64,000 bases of DNA from Jejuia rubra (GCF_042684665.1 NZ_JBHULY010000006.1:124001-188000), one strand, 5' to 3'. Shown: positions 30,915 through 40,282, counted from the stretch's first letter. Made by a program: numbers and translations. The notes: a model not told the origin generated them from the sequence alone.

Positions 30915-31826
30915 ATGTCGTACAGAGAAGCATCATATTACAAATCGAATTATAGTCAAATCGCTACTCCAGGGATCAACCTTGCGGATTATTCGTTGGA
31001 AGAATTAAAGGCCCTATGGCGCAAAACCATTGAAGACGGATTTCATGGTATTTGTTTTAGTATGTACCGTGATGGGCAGTCACCAGGTGATGATATAAGT
31101 ATGCAACAGGTAGAGGAGCGTATTAATATTTTAAAACCTTATGTTGGTGCCATCCGATCGTTTTCATGTATTGAAGGCAATGAATTTGTGCCGATGGTTG
31201 CCAAAAAGCATGGCCTCAAAACTCTGGTAGGTGCATGGCTGGGAGATGATAAGGAAGATAATGAAAAAGAAATAGAAGGTTTGATATCCCTGGCTAAATC
31301 AGGCAACGTGGATGTGGCAGCTGTGGGTAATGAAGTGTTGTATCGAAACGATTTGACTTTGGAAGAATTGGTTGGCTATATCAATCGAGTTAAGGAAGCC
31401 CTTGCTGGGTTGGATATTCCAGTTGGTTATGTGGATGCCTATTACGAGTTTTCTAGGCATCCCATATTAGTGGAAAGCACCGATGTGGTTTTGGCCAATT
31501 TATATCCCTATTGGGAAGGTTGCCCAATTGAATATGCTTTGGGTCATATGCAGGCCATGTTTGGTTCTGTGGTTGATGCCGCTCAAGGTAAGCCTATCAT
31601 TATTACCGAAACCGGATGGCCAAGTGAGGGTGGTGGACTAGATGGAGCTATAGCTGGAGGGGAAGCGACCATGAAGTATTTCATCGATACCATAAGATGG
31701 ACCAAGGAGAACGACATCCCCATATTTTATTTTTCATCTTTTGACGAGTCATGGAAAACTGGAAATGAAGGTGATGTTGGAGCCTATTGGGGGCTTTGGG
31801 ATAAGCAAGAAAACTTAAAATATTAG
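30915..31826 (+). CDS. Short soluble GH17 beta-1,3-glucanase-like enzyme A
   Basis: The 303-residue protein is a GH17 enzyme with acid/base Glu140 (AAVGNEVLY) and nucleophile Glu232 (IITETGWPSEGGG). It has no signal peptide. It belongs to a different subgroup from the 404/427-residue pair upstream: it is shorter and shares FSCxxGNE, TLVGAWLGDD, VDAYYEFS and YPYWEGC with the protein at 33383. It probably acts in the cytosol on imported oligosaccharides. Its stop codon overlaps the first copy of a 13-bp direct repeat. Confidence 0.9.
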   Translation: MSYREASYYKSNYSQIATPGINLADYSLEELKALWRKTIEDGFHGICFSMYRDGQSPGDDISMQQVEERINILKPYVGAIRSFSCIEGNEFVPMVAKKHGLKTLVGAWLGDDKEDNEKEIEGLISLAKSGNVDVAAVGNEVLYRNDLTLEELVGYINRVKEALAGLDIPVGYVDAYYEFSRHPILVESTDVVLANLYPYWEGCPIEYALGHMQAMFGSVVDAAQGKPIIITETGWPSEGGGLDGAIAGGEATMKYFIDTIRWTKENDIPIFYFSSFDESWKTGNEGDVGAYWGLWDKQENLKY

Positions 31827-31873
31827 TAGTAGATATGGGTCAATCCCAATGGTGTCAATTTTAAAATATTAGT
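31815..31873. repeat. Exact 13-bp direct repeat across the GH17 stop codon
   Basis: TTAAAATATTAGT occurs at 31815-31827, over the stop codon of the GH17 gene, and again at 31861-31873 in the intergenic space. The copies are 46 bp apart. They may be a scar of duplication or deletion at the junction of the two MFS-GH17 units. Confidence 0.5.
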
Positions 31874-31931
31874 GAACAGGTGGCGCAAACTTCAAAGTAT
31901 CCGAAGCTTTTAAATGCGCGAGAACAAAATT

Positions 31932-33377
31932 ATGTCAGAAGTTAAGAAAGCATCAAAAAATACAGTTCCATTTGGACAAAAGGTAGCCTTTGGCATTGGT
32001 ATGTTGGCCAATCAGATGTTTCCTGCTATTCTTGGTATTTTTATGGTGGTCTTGATTCAAGATTTAGGCTTTACAGGTTGGATGTGGTCCCTTATTTATT
32101 TTTTTCCGAGAATATTTGATGCGATTACAGATCCGATAATGGGTTACATTTCAGATAATACAAAATCCAAATGGGGCCGAAGACGCCAATATGTTTTGAT
32201 TGGTGGCTTAATGATGGGCATTGCCTATATTTTTATGTGGCAGCTCTTTAGGGAGAATTCGTTGAGTTTTAATTTTTGGTATTTCTTCCTTTGGTCCATT
32301 GTTTTTTATTTGGGACTTACATTTTTTAGCGTTCCTTATGTCGCCATGGGCTACGAGATGAGTGATGATTTTCACGAGCGTACTAGCATTATGGCCGTGG
32401 CCCAATGGATCGGGCAGTGGGCTTGGGTAATTGCTCCTTTGTTTTGGATAATTATGTACGATCCGGAGTGGTTTCCGTCGGCTGATGTTGCGGTAAGACA
32501 ATTGGCTATTTGGGTTGCTATCCCATGTGCTATTTGCGCTATAGTTCCAGCAATATTTATTAAGAGTAAATCAACATTAAATGAGGATTACAAGCCTTTG
32601 AACTTTGCAAACGTCGGCAATAGCCTGATTAATATATTCCATAGTTTCATTGAGGCCTTTAAAATTAGGGCGTTTAGAAAATTATGCGCTGCCACATTTT
32701 TGATTTTTAATGCATTTAATACTGTTGCAGCCCTCACTTTTTTCGTTATTGTGTATAAGCTATTTAATGGAGATGCCGCCGCCAGTGGTATTTGGGTATC
32801 CTTGTTTGGTTGCATAGGGGCTTTGGGTACTACATTTATTGTTATTCCTACTGTAACTTGGATGTCCAAAATCATGGGCAAAAAAAGAGCATTTATGCTG
32901 TCTCAGGGTATTTCAGTGATAGGCTATATTTTACTTTGGTTTCTATTTGTTCCGGGCAAACCGTGGATGTATATTATTGCCCTACCGTTTTTTTCCTTTG
33001 GAATAGGAAGTTTGTTCACTATAATGATGTCCATGACGGCCGATGTCATCGATATTGATGAGTTAAACTCTGGATTGAGGAGAGAAGGGATATTTGGCGC
33101 GATTTATTGGTGGATGGTAAAAGTAGGCTTTGCCATTGCGGGTGCGCTCAGTGGGGTGATTATTACCTATGTTGGATTCAATCCTGAGCTAGCAACAACA
33201 GATCAACAATCTGCAGTGGACGGGCTCCATGCCTTCTTTTGCTTTTTCCCTATGGCAGGTACTTTAATAGCCATGTTCATTATGAGGAATTATGATGTAA
33301 CGGAAGAACGAGCCAATGATATAAGGGCAGCACTTGACAAAAGAAGTGATAAATTAGAATTACAAATTAATGGTTAG
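31932..33377 (+). CDS. GPH-family sugar transporter (MFS) 2
   Basis: The protein has about 481 residues from ATG 31932 (MSEVKK); the ATG at 31914 is in frame but has a less likely N-terminus. It has about 12 membrane helices and the signature DAITDPIMGYISD with WGRRRQYV. It is a clear paralogue of transporter 1 along its length. It is 6 bp upstream of the second short GH17. The pair may have diverged for oligosaccharides of different length or for glucose against laminaribiose, which the sequence cannot settle. Confidence 0.9.
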   Translation: MSEVKKASKNTVPFGQKVAFGIGMLANQMFPAILGIFMVVLIQDLGFTGWMWSLIYFFPRIFDAITDPIMGYISDNTKSKWGRRRQYVLIGGLMMGIAYIFMWQLFRENSLSFNFWYFFLWSIVFYLGLTFFSVPYVAMGYEMSDDFHERTSIMAVAQWIGQWAWVIAPLFWIIMYDPEWFPSADVAVRQLAIWVAIPCAICAIVPAIFIKSKSTLNEDYKPLNFANVGNSLINIFHSFIEAFKIRAFRKLCAATFLIFNAFNTVAALTFFVIVYKLFNGDAAASGIWVSLFGCIGALGTTFIVIPTVTWMSKIMGKKRAFMLSQGISVIGYILLWFLFVPGKPWMYIIALPFFSFGIGSLFTIMMSMTADVIDIDELNSGLRREGIFGAIYWWMVKVGFAIAGALSGVIITYVGFNPELATTDQQSAVDGLHAFFCFFPMAGTLIAMFIMRNYDVTEERANDIRAALDKRSDKLELQING

Positions 33378-33382
33378 TCGCT

Positions 33383-34312
33383 ATGTCTTTTAGAAAAAAT
33401 AAAATCATGTCACTCTCTGGACTAGACTTGGATAACAAAACACCAAAGGGGCTTCAGAATTTGTTCAAGCGTGTTTTAAAAAATGGCATGCATGGGCTTT
33501 GTTTTAGTGCATATAAAGAAGGTCAGGCACCTGGCGCGCAGCTTTCGGAAAAGCAAATCAGGAAGCGTATGAAAGTTATCCAACCATATACTAAATGGAT
33601 ACGCTCATTTTCTTGTACTGACGGAAACGAGATAATACCCAGAATAGCAAAGGAGTATGGTATCAAAACTTTAGTAGGGGCATGGTTGGGCGATGACGCC
33701 GTAATTAATCAAAAAGAAGTCACTAATCTTAAGAAACTGGCCAATGCAGGCTATGTGGATATTGCTGCTGTTGGTAATGAAGTGATGTACAGAGGGGATT
33801 TGACCGAAGAGGAATTGCTGGCTTTTATATATGATGTTAAAGAGGAGGTTACTGAGGTGCCCGTGGGGTATGTAGATGCATATTACGAATTCAGCCACAG
33901 ACCAAAAATAACGGAAGCCTGCGATGTTATTTTGGCTAATTGCTACCCGTATTGGGAAGGATGTAGCATTGAATATTCCCTGATATACATGAAAGATATG
34001 TACCATCAAGCAATGAAGGCTGGTAATGGGAAAAAAGTGATTATCACTGAAACAGGTTGGCCGAGCGAGGGAGAAGGGCTCAATGGTGCATTTCCATCTG
34101 TTCCCAATGCTACAAAATATTTTATAAATGCCCAGCACTGGTCGGCTGAAGATGATATTGAAATGTTCTATTTCTCTTCCTTTGATGAATCTTGGAAAGT
34201 GGGAGCTGAAGGAGATGTTGGCGCCTATTGGGGTATTTGGGACAAGAATGAAAAGCAGAAGTTTTTCAACCAATCTTCTTTAATGAAGAACCGCAAGCGG
34301 CCATTCTTTTAG
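33383..34312 (+). CDS. Short soluble GH17 beta-1,3-glucanase-like enzyme B
   Basis: The 309-residue protein is a GH17 enzyme with acid/base Glu133 (AAVGNEVMY) and nucleophile Glu223 (IITETGWPSEGEG). It has no signal peptide and is the paralogue of the 303-residue enzyme at 30915; its C-terminus is longer and basic (KNRKRPFF). A start at the second Met (33407) is possible. It is the last enzyme gene before a 300-bp gap, so it probably ends the main PUL transcript or precedes a second promoter. Confidence 0.88.
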   Translation: MSFRKNKIMSLSGLDLDNKTPKGLQNLFKRVLKNGMHGLCFSAYKEGQAPGAQLSEKQIRKRMKVIQPYTKWIRSFSCTDGNEIIPRIAKEYGIKTLVGAWLGDDAVINQKEVTNLKKLANAGYVDIAAVGNEVMYRGDLTEEELLAFIYDVKEEVTEVPVGYVDAYYEFSHRPKITEACDVILANCYPYWEGCSIEYSLIYMKDMYHQAMKAGNGKKVIITETGWPSEGEGLNGAFPSVPNATKYFINAQHWSAEDDIEMFYFSSFDESWKVGAEGDVGAYWGIWDKNEKQKFFNQSSLMKNRKRPFF

Positions 34313-34612
34313 GCCATTACAGAGCTACTCTAGGGAATGTGCATATACAAGCTTGTGGAAATCTGAAATCCACCACAACATTACCACAACAATTGGGTAT
34401 TTAACTAGTAATCAAACGGTTAAATTTCATTTCTATTTTTCGTGGAAACAACGGTATTTACTGGATGTATTTGAGAAATGGGCTGTAAAAACAATTTTTT
34501 TTTGGCAGTGTATATATTTTGTAGGGGCTTCAAATAGTGTTTGTTCATTGTTCATACATAACTTTGAGAAACAACGAACTAAGAATTCAATTAATTATTT
34601 TAAAAACTTTTT
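34313..34612 (+). promoter_or_regulatory. 300-bp gap with a candidate promoter for the T9SS binding protein
   Basis: No gene is visible in 34313-34612. TAACTTTG at 34559-34566, 46 bp before the next start codon, matches the Bacteroidota -7 box TAnnTTTG. The nearest upstream TTG (34541-34543) leaves only 15 bp between the boxes, shorter than usual, so the promoter call is weak. The gap suggests that the last PUL gene has its own transcript. Confidence 0.4.
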
Positions 34613-36040
34613 ATGATGAAAAAAATTACTTTTTTAATGGTGCTGTTAATAGCATCTTTCAGTTATTCTCAGGACTTGCTTTTGGGGTTTGAAGATGCCG
34701 AAAGTGGAGGGCTCGATGGTGGGCCTTTTGGTAACGCAAATGCATTGCAAGTCAATGTTGTTACAGATGCCGGTACAAATGGAACAAAGGTGGCAGAGTT
34801 TATTGCAAACTCGATGGGTGAAATTTGGCAAGGCATCAATTTGAATTTAACTACTGACGTTGATTTAACCAGTACTCAAACCATGACCATCGATGTCAAG
34901 TCGGCAACGGCAATTACCTTTTTGGTAAAAGTTAATGATGGCACGGGCCCTGAGGCCGCAGCTTCGGTTACCCACAACGGTGATAATACTTGGCAAACGC
35001 TTTCCTTTTCCTTTAACACATCTCTTGATGGAAAAGCGGCCATGGCAAATGGGGTTTACAATGGTTTTGTGATTCACGCCTATTGGGCTCCCGGAGCGAC
35101 AACATTCGGTGAGGTAACAGCTGATGAAAGAACCTTTTATGTAGATAATATAATGGGTCCAGAAAATACGGATACTTGTTCCAATGGGATGATGGATGGA
35201 GACGAAACAGGAGTAGACTGTGGAGGCTCTTGCCCAAATGCTTGTATTACGCCACCAGCTATTTCGGCGCCAGTTCCTCCTGCTAGGGCACCAGGCGATG
35301 TGTTTTCAATATACAGTGACGCATATACCGATTTTACCGTGGATAATTTTGACCAAGGCTGGTGCGGTGGTGCGCATGCTTCAGAAGTTATGATTGCTGG
35401 CAATCCTACATTGAAAAAGAATACGGGTATTGTGTGCCAGGGGATTGATTTTTCTTCGAATAAGCAAGATCTATCTGGTTTTACACACATACACTTTGAT
35501 TTTTGGGTAGCTGATACTGACCTGACAGGTGATGTATTCAATGTAAAGTTGGTAGACTTTGGCGGAGGTGGAGCTGAAGCTTCAGCATTAGAAGTTAATA
35601 TTAATGGCGGTACCACTCCTGCGCTTGTGGCAGGGTCTTGGGTATCTGTTGATGTAGATATTACGTCTTTAACGCCGCCAGTAGCTGGAAGCCTCACAAG
35701 AAGCGATATTGCCCAAATAGGAATTACAACAGCCAATGTGGACAATCTGTGGTTTGACAACATTTATTTGCACAAAAATACCACTTTAAGTAACGACGAA
35801 TTCACCCAAGCATCGTTTAAAGTGTTCCCAAATCCATCTGAGGATAGCTGGACGGTGAGTACTCAGAACGAGCAGATAGAATCTATTAGCGTATACGACG
35901 TATTAGGAAAGCAAGTGCTAAGAACTTTGCCTAGTACTAGTGAAGCTAGGTTGGACGGATCAGCATTAAAATCTGGTATATATTTCGCAAGAATACAAAC
36001 CGCCAGAGGATTGAGTAGTATCCGATTGGTAAAAAAATAG
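34613..36040 (+). CDS. T9SS-sorted secreted carbohydrate-binding-like protein
   Basis: The 475-residue protein has a signal peptide (cut near SYSQ, residue 20), a beta-sandwich (about 21-180), a short Cys-rich linker (about 190-212, with GDETGVDCGGSC), a second beta-sandwich (about 220-395, FTHIHFDFWVADTDL, VDNLWFDNIYLH) and a type A T9SS C-terminal sorting domain (about 400-475, FKVFPNPSEDSW to SIRLVKK). No catalytic residues are evident. The second sandwich resembles the C-terminal module of the PUL lipoprotein at 18877. It is likely a secreted or surface-attached glucan-binding protein. ATG 34613 and 34616 are both possible starts. A strong terminator follows. Confidence 0.88.
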   Translation: MMKKITFLMVLLIASFSYSQDLLLGFEDAESGGLDGGPFGNANALQVNVVTDAGTNGTKVAEFIANSMGEIWQGINLNLTTDVDLTSTQTMTIDVKSATAITFLVKVNDGTGPEAAASVTHNGDNTWQTLSFSFNTSLDGKAAMANGVYNGFVIHAYWAPGATTFGEVTADERTFYVDNIMGPENTDTCSNGMMDGDETGVDCGGSCPNACITPPAISAPVPPARAPGDVFSIYSDAYTDFTVDNFDQGWCGGAHASEVMIAGNPTLKKNTGIVCQGIDFSSNKQDLSGFTHIHFDFWVADTDLTGDVFNVKLVDFGGGGAEASALEVNINGGTTPALVAGSWVSVDVDITSLTPPVAGSLTRSDIAQIGITTANVDNLWFDNIYLHKNTTLSNDEFTQASFKVFPNPSEDSWTVSTQNEQIESISVYDVLGKQVLRTLPSTSEARLDGSALKSGIYFARIQTARGLSSIRLVKK

Positions 36041-36076
36041 AGTGACCCAAGTTTAATAGTTGTTTAGTTTAGAAAT

Positions 36077-36118
36077 GAAAACCTGCAAACAGTTTAGTTT
36101 GCAGGTTTTCTTATTTTT
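36077..36118 (+). terminator. Terminator at the 3' end of the PUL
   Basis: A perfect 14-bp stem (GAAAACCTGCAAAC, 36077-36090, and complement 36097-36110) with a 6-nt loop and a T-rich tail follows the T9SS protein gene. It lies between convergent genes and may also work for the minus-strand gene's readthrough. Confidence 0.85.
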
Positions 36119-36152
36119 AGAGCTCTCAGGTAAAACGGATATCCGTAATTAT

Positions 36153-39100
36153 TTAATCCAAAATTATTGGCACACCCGATTGGTACAGTTTAGATTCAAG
36201 CTCGGGAACGTCTATTTTGGCAAATTTAGTAAGTCGCTTTTCAATTCTCCTGAAAAGGGCTTTAGCCATTTCTAAACTTTCCATTTGCATTTTTGTTGGC
36301 CCGTACGATGTGTTTAGGCCGCGTTCGGCAGTGGTCAATCTTGCTGAAATAAGTTGAACTTGTTTCTCCCTTATTTCGGCTTTTGAGCTATTGCCATAAA
36401 GGACTTCGTTTAAAGCATACATCTCTTTTTTAAGGTTGCTTATTTGTGCTTCAACTTCACCTGGTGTTTTCTGCAGATATAAGGTAGCTTTCTCCAAGGC
36501 TTTTAATTTCTTTGAGGCCTTTTGAAAGTCGGAAGTTGCAGATATATATTTGGCTTTAAATGCTTTCAACGCTCTAGAATAGGATTCAATTTCATTGGAA
36601 ATAGGATTGTTTATAACCCCATTTCGGATACTTTCCACTTCAAAAGATTGAGGTTCTGACAAAGCTTTAATTTCTCCATTAATATTTGAAAATATGGAAA
36701 CGCTGTATCTTCCCTCTTTAGCCAATGCGTTGTAATAGTAATCTAGAGGATTTTTATTTAATTTATCAATATTTAAGGTTGGTTTTGAAGGGATTTTTAA
36801 ATCCCAAGCAATACGATTAAAACCTTTTTTGTAGGGTGCTTTTAATCGGGTAACAAAGTTCTCTTGATCATCCTTCACTACTAAAATAATGGAAGCGCCC
36901 GCCTCGTTTTTTTCGTTTTCTAGTTGTTGCCAGCCTGGGAAGGGAATATCTTTATTATCTTTTTTTAATGCTTTTTCGGTTTTTGTTCTTTTCGACTTTA
37001 AGCTTTCAAAATCATAGGGAAGGTAATAGGTGAATACTGCGCCAAATTCTGGGTTTTTAGCTGTAAAAAATGATGCACCCTGACTGGACGTGCCTAAATT
37101 AATAGGTTTGTACTGTAACGCTTTTCGGGGTTTGAATAGCATTGGGCTTTTTAAGGCGTTTGGATCAATGTTCCTCAAAGGGCTATAGTCATCCAAAACA
37201 TAAAACCCTCGACCAAAGGATGCCGCTACAAGGTCATTTTCCCGTTTTTGAATGGCCAAATCCCTAATGGCTATAGTAGGCAGGCCTTCCGAAAATTTAG
37301 TCCATTTTTCACCCTGATTAAAGCTGACATAAATACCGTATTCCGTTCCTAAAAACATCAAGTTCGGGTCAACATGATCCTGGACGATACGCCAAACCAA
37401 GGTGTTATCTGGAAGACCATTGACAATTGGTTTCCAAGATTTTCCCCCATTGGTGCTTTTCAGCAAATATGGTTTGTAATCCCCAAATTTATGATTATCC
37501 AATGCCACGTATACAGTATTAATATTGTGAAGATCCGCCTTAATATCATTTACAAAAGCTGAAGCAGGTACGTTTGGTAAATCATCCACTAAAACTTTTG
37601 TCCAAGTTTCACCGCCATTTTGGGTATACTGAATAATGCCATCATCAGTGCCTGCATAAAGCACATTCTCATCCAATGGAGATTCTGAAAGCGAAGTAAT
37701 CGTATTGTAAGTGGACATGGCGTACACATCCCATGCGGCATCCCAACTCTGTTGTTTGCCCATAATGGGAAGTTCAAATCGCTCTTGATTTTTGGTTAAA
37801 TCCTTTGAAATCGGTGTCCAGCTATCACCGCGATTGTCCGACCTCCAAACACGTTGCGAACCAAAATAAATACGTTTTGGATGGTGTTGACTCACTAAAA
37901 TGGGGGAGTCCCAATTGTTGCGTTCATAAGGTTCGTCAATACCTTCTTGAGGTTTGATATAGACCGATTCTCGATTACTGATATCAACCCTTCTCAAATT
38001 GCCCTGCTGGGATTGTGCATAAACAATATTGGGATTGCCAGGCTCGGTAGCCGGTTGATGGCCGTCACCACCTAAAAGCACATACCAATCGGAATTTGCA
38101 ATCCCGTTTGCCCTGAAGGTTCTTGACGGCCCGCCTTGGGAATTATTATCCTGTGTACCGCCGTAAATATTATAAAACGGCTCAGCATCATCAACCGCCA
38201 ATTTGTAAAATTGAGTTATTGGTAGATTGTTGACAAATTTCCAAGTTTCAGAGCCATCAAATGATTCATAAAGGCCGCCATCACTTCCGATGAGCATATA
38301 ATTTGGATCGTCTGGTTTGAAGACTAAAGCATGGTCATCCCCGTGTTTATTGTCCTTTTTCATGACCTTAAAGGTTTTTCCACCATCTTCCGAAACCAGT
38401 GTACTATTGTTCATTAAATATATTTTATCAAAAACATGGGGAGAAGGGATAAGCTCCTGATAGTAGTGAGGCCCCGTTCCGGAAGGTACCGTATCGGACA
38501 TTTTGGTCCAACTCATTCCTCCATTTTCAGAACGAAAAACGCCGCCGGTTCTCCGGTGCAGTTCAATTGTAGCATAAACCACATCGGGGTTTATCGGAGA
38601 GATAGCCAGTCCAATTTTACCCATATCTATTTTCGGGAGTCCAGTTTTGAGTTTGTCCCAAGTCTCGCCTCCATCCGTGCTTTTGTAAATTCCAGAGCCT
38701 GGGCCACCACCCATGTAGGATGCCACATTTCTATGGCGTTGCCAAGTTGCAGCATAAAGCGTTTTTTCGTCCCTTGGATCTATAACTATGTCGGTAGCCC
38801 CTGTCCATTCATTGTCGCTTAAAACCAGCTTCCAAGTGTCGCCCCCATCATTGGTTTTGTAAAGCCCACGTTCTCCACCCGAACTCCACAATGGTCCCTG
38901 TGCGGCCACCCAGATTTCATTTGAATTTTTTGGATTCACAATTATTTTAGAAATGTGTTCCGACTTTTTTAAGCCTTTATTTTGCCATGTCTGGCCCCCA
39001 TCATAACTTGCATAAATACCGTGCCCGATACCTACATGCCTGCCCCCAACATTCTCTCCTGTTCCTACCCAAACAGTATTAGGATTATTAGGGTCGAGTG

Positions 39101-39395
39101 TAATGCAACCTGTGGAATAAAACGCTTCTTTGTCAGTTAGTGGTGTCCAGGTAGAGCCAGCATTTTCAGTTTTCCAAACACCACCCGAACCAACGGCTAC
39201 ATACCATATATTCTGATTCCTTGGATGAATGGCAATGTCCGCAATGCGCCCTGACATAAAAGCTGGACCGATACTTCTGAATTTCAGACCTGAAAAGGTA
39301 GAGTCTTTTTTAGTCTCTGCTTTTATTTGGGAATTGATACTAAAATTACAGCATAAAAATGCAATTATGGGAAGAATAAATTTTGGGTGCATCAT
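36153..39395 (-). CDS. Large secreted BNR / VPS10-type propeller protein
   Basis: The 1080-residue protein has a signal peptide (residues 1-22, FLCCNFSINSQ) and many BNR/Asp-box-like blades (SxDGGxTW, for example SYDGGQTW, KTNDGGDTW, KSTDGGETW, RSENGGMSW) over about residues 30-720, as in sortilin/VPS10-like propellers. The C-terminal part (about 730-1080) has a beta domain and a helical end. It is often annotated as glycosyl hydrolase, but BNR repeats alone do not show activity. It is convergent with the PUL and on the opposite strand, so it is probably not part of it. A TAATTTTG -7-like box lies 13-20 bp before the start codon. Its substrate is unknown. Confidence 0.85.
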   Translation of the reverse strand: MMHPKFILPIIAFLCCNFSINSQIKAETKKDSTFSGLKFRSIGPAFMSGRIADIAIHPRNQNIWYVAVGSGGVWKTENAGSTWTPLTDKEAFYSTGCITLDPNNPNTVWVGTGENVGGRHVGIGHGIYASYDGGQTWQNKGLKKSEHISKIIVNPKNSNEIWVAAQGPLWSSGGERGLYKTNDGGDTWKLVLSDNEWTGATDIVIDPRDEKTLYAATWQRHRNVASYMGGGPGSGIYKSTDGGETWDKLKTGLPKIDMGKIGLAISPINPDVVYATIELHRRTGGVFRSENGGMSWTKMSDTVPSGTGPHYYQELIPSPHVFDKIYLMNNSTLVSEDGGKTFKVMKKDNKHGDDHALVFKPDDPNYMLIGSDGGLYESFDGSETWKFVNNLPITQFYKLAVDDAEPFYNIYGGTQDNNSQGGPSRTFRANGIANSDWYVLLGGDGHQPATEPGNPNIVYAQSQQGNLRRVDISNRESVYIKPQEGIDEPYERNNWDSPILVSQHHPKRIYFGSQRVWRSDNRGDSWTPISKDLTKNQERFELPIMGKQQSWDAAWDVYAMSTYNTITSLSESPLDENVLYAGTDDGIIQYTQNGGETWTKVLVDDLPNVPASAFVNDIKADLHNINTVYVALDNHKFGDYKPYLLKSTNGGKSWKPIVNGLPDNTLVWRIVQDHVDPNLMFLGTEYGIYVSFNQGEKWTKFSEGLPTIAIRDLAIQKRENDLVAASFGRGFYVLDDYSPLRNIDPNALKSPMLFKPRKALQYKPINLGTSSQGASFFTAKNPEFGAVFTYYLPYDFESLKSKRTKTEKALKKDNKDIPFPGWQQLENEKNEAGASIILVVKDDQENFVTRLKAPYKKGFNRIAWDLKIPSKPTLNIDKLNKNPLDYYYNALAKEGRYSVSIFSNINGEIKALSEPQSFEVESIRNGVINNPISNEIESYSRALKAFKAKYISATSDFQKASKKLKALEKATLYLQKTPGEVEAQISNLKKEMYALNEVLYGNSSKAEIREKQVQLISARLTTAERGLNTSYGPTKMQMESLEMAKALFRRIEKRLTKFAKIDVPELESKLYQSGVPIILD

Positions 39396-39472
39396 TACAG
39401 TTTTTCAACAAAATTAAGAATTGGACTACCAGATATGCTAATTTTTAGCAAAAAGATAACATAATTATAGGT

Positions 39473-39718
39473 CTATATCAAATGTTTGTTTCTGAATGCA
39501 ATGCCTGAACCTGTTTTGAGATAACGCTCAAAGTCGTATGCTTTTTGCTTATCGTTAAATTCTATAATATTAATCAACTTGACAGGTAATCTGCTTTTAG
39601 TGTAATGCACTTGCTTATTGTTGTGTGCTTTTAATCTGTTTGCAACATTTGCGGTGTATCCTGTATAAAAAGTATTGTCAGAACATTTTAAAATATAAAT
39701 AGCGTAGGATAATCTCAT
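39473..39718 (-). CDS. GIY-YIG domain protein
   Basis: The 81-residue protein has the GIY-YIG pattern at its start (AIYILKC, then FYTGYTANVANRLKAHN) and a C-terminal EFNDKQKAYDFERYLK helix. Such stand-alone UvrC-endonuclease-like small proteins are common in flavobacteria and their role is unclear. The family glutamate is probably in the DFERYLK segment. It lies between the BNR protein and ssrA, all on the minus strand. Confidence 0.85.
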   Translation of the reverse strand: MRLSYAIYILKCSDNTFYTGYTANVANRLKAHNNKQVHYTKSRLPVKLINIIEFNDKQKAYDFERYLKTGSGIAFRNKHLI

Positions 39719-39846
39719 AAGAATTCTCTAAATCTAGAAATGATAAATTTAAGCACTTCATTTCAGTAAACCACTAGCGTTTTTGGACAAGTCCACCGAA
39801 GCTCTCAGATTTATGTTAATCAATACATGACTTCATATCTCCTTTA

Positions 39847-39883
39847 AATAAAAAGCTCTCCTTCGCATAAAGCTTCGGAGAGC
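39847..39883 (-). terminator. Terminator of ssrA
   Basis: On the minus strand GCTCTCC (39883-39877) pairs with GGAGAGC (39861-39855) and is followed by TTTTTATTTA. It starts 3-4 bp after the tmRNA 3' end. Confidence 0.8.
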
Positions 39884-39886
39884 GTA

Positions 39887-40282
39887 GGTGGAGTCGCCGA
39901 GAATCGAACTCGGGTCCAAACAAGTAACCAAAGAGCTTTCTACACGTTTAGTCTTTACTTGGGTTTTCGATTAGGAGCTGGTCAAAGACAACCTACTCAT
40001 AACTTAGCTTCTAAATCTTGAAAGGGCATCAAAGCGCTACCCGATCTTGGTCAATTTTTACGATGCCTCAAAAAGGAACGCCACTAACCAAGGCTTTCCG
40101 GAGACATTTAGCTTTCCCGCCTAGCGGGACGTGGCTTGAACTTACTATAATTCAGTTATTAAGCAGCTAAAGCGTAGTTATTCTCGCCGTTTAAAATTTG
40201 GTCTAGCCTTTAACGTGTTTCAAAACCATTACACGACGTGCTTACCGTTCAATTAATCTCGCTGTCAAAACCAGTCGACCCC
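39887..40282 (-). ncRNA. ssrA: Transfer-messenger RNA (tmRNA)
   Basis: The minus strand starts GGGGTCGACTGGTTTTGACAG and ends with a T-loop (GGGTTCGA-like TTCGATTCTC) and CGACTCCACC. The 5' GGGGTCG and 3' CGACTCC form a 7-bp acceptor stem with A as discriminator; the genome then reads CCT, so the final A of CCA is not encoded. The tag reading frame ends GENNYALAA and stop at 40188-40159. The RNA rescues stalled ribosomes with SmpB and marks the nascent protein for proteolysis. Length about 396 nt. Confidence 0.95.

Noticed and set aside
28792..36040. Search for phage, integrase, transposase or attachment sites around the PUL
   Set aside because: None was found; the PUL shows no direct sign of recent insertion.
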